Translations under genes and position numbers: made by a program
Shown: positions 61,859 to 64,000 of the stretch, piece by piece
Layout of the letters: every line of letters begins with the position of its first letter
How positions within the stretch are numbered: position 1 is the first letter of the stretch
Assembly (NCBI RefSeq): GCF_015235415.1
Contig: NZ_JADGLL010000009.1
Location: 17,148-81,147, forward strand
Origin: Microbacterium paludicola
GTDB taxonomy: Bacteria; Actinomycetota; Actinomycetes; Actinomycetales; Microbacteriaceae
Direction of reading: 5' to 3'
DNA length: 64,000 nt
The notes under the pieces: model-generated
What the model was told of the DNA's origin: nothing
Database searches by the model: none
Seen by the model: only the letters and a program-made list of their open reading frames with translations

Positions 61859-61983
61859 CCGTGCGAGCAGGTCATCTCGACTCGCTCCGCTCGCTCGATA
61901 ACCGGGGTGGGGCGGGCACAAAGGTGCGGCAAACGCACCGAATGAGGCGCTGAGAGGTGCGAACGCCGCACGTTCACCCCTCA
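61859..61983. other. Spacer between the two 53-bp repeats
   Basis: 125 bases without coding signal. It includes CGACTCGCTCCGCTCGCTCG, which pairs with GAGCGAGC words in the repeats, so large folded structures are possible. Confidence 0.5.
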
Positions 61984-62036
61984 CCCGGTTGCTGAGCGAG
62001 CCTGCGAGCCGAAGCGACCGACCTCAAGCCGCCCGC
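61984..62036. repeat. 53-bp direct repeat, copy 2
   Basis: Exact second copy of 61806-61858, 178 bases downstream. Confidence 0.9.
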
Positions 62037-62172
62037 GGGAGGGGCAACGGACCTGTGCCCCCATGTGTGAGCGAAGCGAACGTGGAGCGAAGCGACCCCC
62101 GCAGCGCGAAGCGCTGCCGCAACGGAGCGTCAGCGACGGTGCCTCGCTCGCGAGGGCGCCGCTTGCGGCCCC
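62037..62172. repeat. Low-complexity GAGCGAAGCGA region
   Basis: Contains GTGAGCGAAGCGAAC, GTGGAGCGAAGCGACC and GCGCGAAGCGCTGC-like words in close succession, similar to the region at 55644-55894. No coding signal. Confidence 0.55.
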
Positions 62173-62191
62173 GAAGCGTGCGAGACGCTTC
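62173..62191. terminator. Terminator hairpin downstream of menA
   Basis: Perfect GAAGCGT (62173-62179) / ACGCTTC (62185-62191) stem with loop GCGAG, 44 bases beyond the menA stop. Confidence 0.5.
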
Positions 62192-62235
62192 TAAAGGGAA
62201 CTGCCGCTTCTGAAAGAACCGGTGCGAGCCGTGTC

Positions 62236-63207
62236 TCAATAGAACGCCCAGAACAGGAACCCCGCGTAGCCGAGCGAGGTCAGCGACGTCAGGGCCAGCG
62301 CGGTGACCAGCTCACGGGGCTGACGGTAGGTCCAGACGATCAGGATGGCCGGGCCTCCCGCGAGGAGGGCGAGCGAGGCGAGCCAGGCGATCGGGTAGAA
62401 CAGCGCGAGGTACCAGGACGTCGCGAAGGCGAGCAGGACGAAGACGGTGTACAGGATCTGCGTCGCGCGGCGCCCGATGAGGACGCTGAGGGTGCGCTTG
62501 CCGACCCGGCGATCCTGGTCGATGTCGCGCAGGTTGTTGGCGAGCAGCACGGCGCAGGCGAGCAGGCCGGCGCCGACGGCGCCGAACCAGGCCTCCTGCG
62601 GCAGGGCGAGCGCCTGCACCCACGTGGTGCCGAGCGTGGCGACGAGGCCGAAGAAGATGAAGACGAAGACCTCGCCGAGCGCGTTGTAGCCGTAGGGACG
62701 CTTGCCGCCGGTGTAGAACCACGCGGCGACGATGCAGACGAGACCGAGCGCGATGAACCACCACTGCTGCGTGCGGATGGTGATCGCGAGACCTGCGAGC
62801 GCGGCGATGCCGAAGAAGACGAAGGCGGCGACGAGCACCGAGCGGGGCTTCACCCGGCCGGACGCGGTGAGGCGCGCGGGGCCCACGCGGTGGGCGTCGG
62901 TGCCGCGGATGCCGTCGCTGTAGTCGTTGGCGAAGTTCACGCCGATCTGCAGCGACACCGCGACCACCAGGCAGGCGAGCGCGATGACCCAGTGGAAGAC
63001 GTCGCTCACGATCAGCGCCGCTCCCGTGCCGATCACAACGGGTGACACCGCGAGCGGAAGGGTGCGCAGGCGCGCGGCGCCGATCCAGTCGCCGACGGTC
63101 ACGGGGCCGGCGGTGGGTGATGCGTCCGTCCGCGCGACGGCGCGCTTGGCGGGGTTCCCGCTCAGGCCACGGGTGTTCTTGCGCTTGCTGCTCGGTCGCT
63201 TCGCCAC
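62236..63207 (-). CDS. menA: 1,4-dihydroxy-2-naphthoate polyprenyltransferase
   Basis: A 323-residue UbiA-superfamily membrane prenyltransferase that joins the polyprenyl chain to dihydroxynaphthoate. About nine helices; the two Asp-rich motifs are NDYSDGIRGTD (about 98-108, with Asn in the first position as usual in MenA) and DIDQD in NNLRDIDQDRRVGKR (about 230-245). The first 35 residues are basic (KRPSSKRKNTRG). GTG at 63207 lies eight bases after TAGGAT without a ribosome binding site. With menD, menF, menG and the polyprenyl synthase it completes most of the menaquinone set. Confidence 0.95.
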   Translation of the reverse strand: MAKRPSSKRKNTRGLSGNPAKRAVARTDASPTAGPVTVGDWIGAARLRTLPLAVSPVVIGTGAALIVSDVFHWVIALACLVVAVSLQIGVNFANDYSDGIRGTDAHRVGPARLTASGRVKPRSVLVAAFVFFGIAALAGLAITIRTQQWWFIALGLVCIVAAWFYTGGKRPYGYNALGEVFVFIFFGLVATLGTTWVQALALPQEAWFGAVGAGLLACAVLLANNLRDIDQDRRVGKRTLSVLIGRRATQILYTVFVLLAFATSWYLALFYPIAWLASLALLAGGPAILIVWTYRQPRELVTALALTSLTSLGYAGFLFWAFY

Positions 63208-63259
63208 GATCCACGATCCTACGGCCGCGGCGCGCGCGATCCGGCGTACCGTGGGCGCC

Positions 63260-64000
63260 ATGCGGCACACGGACCGAGCGCGTGGCGGCAAAGCGACGCA
63301 CGGCATTGCCGTCGTGGCCGCGCTCGTCTCGGCGCTCACCCTCGCCGGCTGCACGGCGACAGATCCGGATCCGGCGCCCTCGCCGTCCGCGGCGGCATCC
63401 GATCCCGCGAGCGCGTCGTCACCCGGTCCCGCGCCGAGCGCTCCCTCGGGGACGGAGGTCGTGGCGACCGGGCTCGAGGCGCCGTGGTCGATCGCCCGCT
63501 CCGGGGATCTCGTTGTCGTCAGCGAGCGGGACTCCGGCCGGATCCTGCGGCTTGCCGACGACGGATCGACCCACGAGCTGGGTGTCGTCGAGGGCGTCGC
63601 GCACGGCGGGGAGGGTGGCCTGCTGGGGCTCGCGTTCGATCCGCGGGGGCGCCTGTACGCCTACTCGACCGGAGCGGATGGCAACCGCATCCAGCGATTC
63701 GAGGTCGACGGCGGTGCGCTCGGGGAGGCGGAGACGATCCTGGACGGCCTTCCCTCCGCCGGCCGGCACAACGGCGGGCGCCTCGCGTTCGGCCCCGACG
63801 GCATGCTGTACGCCTCGGTCGGCGACGCGGCCGATCCGGCGCTCGCGCAGGATCCGTCGTCGCTGGGCGGCAAGATCCTGCGGATGACACCGGATGGCGA
63901 TCCGGCCCTCGACAATCCGGATCCGGATTCGCTCGTGTACTCGCTCGGCCACCGCAACGTGCAGGGGATGGCGTGGGCGTCGGACGGGACGATGTACGCG
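63260..64000 (+). CDS. PQQ-dependent-type sugar dehydrogenase lipoprotein, 3'-truncated
   Basis: The frame is open from ATG 63260 to the window end (247 codons). The N-terminus is a lipoprotein signal (ALVSALTLAGC, Cys about 31) followed by a Pro/Ser/Ala linker to about residue 65. The rest matches the soluble-aldose-dehydrogenase (GDH/YliI) beta-propeller: GLEAPWSIA, ERDSGRILRL, GGEGGLLGLAFDP, RHNGGRLAFGPDGMLYASVGDA, LGGKILRMTPDG and SLGHRNVQGMAW. These enzymes oxidise sugars outside the membrane; many actinobacterial ones lack a known quinone source. ATG lies seven bases after TACCGT (leaderless), divergent from menA. Confidence 0.9.
   Translation, partial: MRHTDRARGGKATHGIAVVAALVSALTLAGCTATDPDPAPSPSAAASDPASASSPGPAPSAPSGTEVVATGLEAPWSIARSGDLVVVSERDSGRILRLADDGSTHELGVVEGVAHGGEGGLLGLAFDPRGRLYAYSTGADGNRIQRFEVDGGALGEAETILDGLPSAGRHNGGRLAFGPDGMLYASVGDAADPALAQDPSSLGGKILRMTPDGDPALDNPDPDSLVYSLGHRNVQGMAWASDGTMYA

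Noticed and set aside
61806..62172. CRISPR-like array.
   Set aside because: There are only two repeat copies with one 125-base spacer, and no cas genes in the window.

Overview
The window is about 70% GC and reads as chromosome of a Gram-positive actinobacterium, most likely a Microbacteriaceae member close to Microbacterium. This is inferred from the tRNA-Trp/secE/nusG/rplK/rplA block next to murB-hadA-hadB, a NusG with a long acidic N-terminus, menaquinone genes, MsiK-type ABC importers that lack their own ATPase, and many apparently leaderless genes. There is no 16S gene to confirm it. No phage, IS element, integrase or CRISPR array was seen.

Layout. 1-21.7 kb is mostly core: a truncated LysE/ArgO exporter, acyP, the tRNA-Trp-secE-nusG / rplK-rplA units, a succinate-semialdehyde dehydrogenase, an aminotransferase, a MATE pump, murB-hadB-hadA, a methyltransferase, mdh, a TauE/SafE permease, a zinc dehydrogenase, YceI, tRNA-Met, tRNA-Thr and tRNA-Tyr, an M23 peptidase, an IMPase, two FBP-type zinc-finger paralogues and a YajQ protein. 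21.9-23.5 kb holds a GntR regulator and an alpha/beta hydrolase.

23.6-41.3 kb is the accessory part and the most interesting. A minus-strand set encodes an ABC sugar importer, a ROK repressor, a VOC protein, an aldo/keto reductase, a tautomerase and a GH1 beta-glucosidase. Divergently, seven plus-strand genes that overlap or abut (SDR, FGGY kinase, cupin phosphoglucose-isomerase-like protein, shikimate-dehydrogenase-like protein, RpiR regulator, 2-hydroxyacid dehydrogenase, phosphotriesterase-family lactonase) face a zinc dehydrogenase and a fucose-isomerase-like gene. A 15-bp palindrome, TGTAG-N5-CTACA, resembling the operator of the RpiR-family regulator HexR, lies in front of the importer, the seven-gene operon and the isomerase operon. 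I read these as one regulon for an unidentified sugar or sugar acid. No aldolase or dehydratase is present, so the route is incomplete here and not assignable to a known pathway.

41.5-48.3 kb is an alpha-glucoside module: malG-malF-malE type importer, GH13 glucosidase and LacI repressor, with two LacI-type operators in the divergent promoter region. 48.7-64 kb returns to housekeeping genes: a DEAD-box helicase behind a long leader, ferredoxin reductase, a menaquinone block (polyprenyl synthase, menG, menF, menD, menA), an alditol oxidase-glycerate kinase pair, PPK2, small membrane proteins and a truncated PQQ-type sugar dehydrogenase lipoprotein. Two intergenic zones (55.6-55.9 kb and 61.8-62.2 kb) are built of GAGCGAAGCGA-like repeats; the second contains an exact 53-bp direct repeat.
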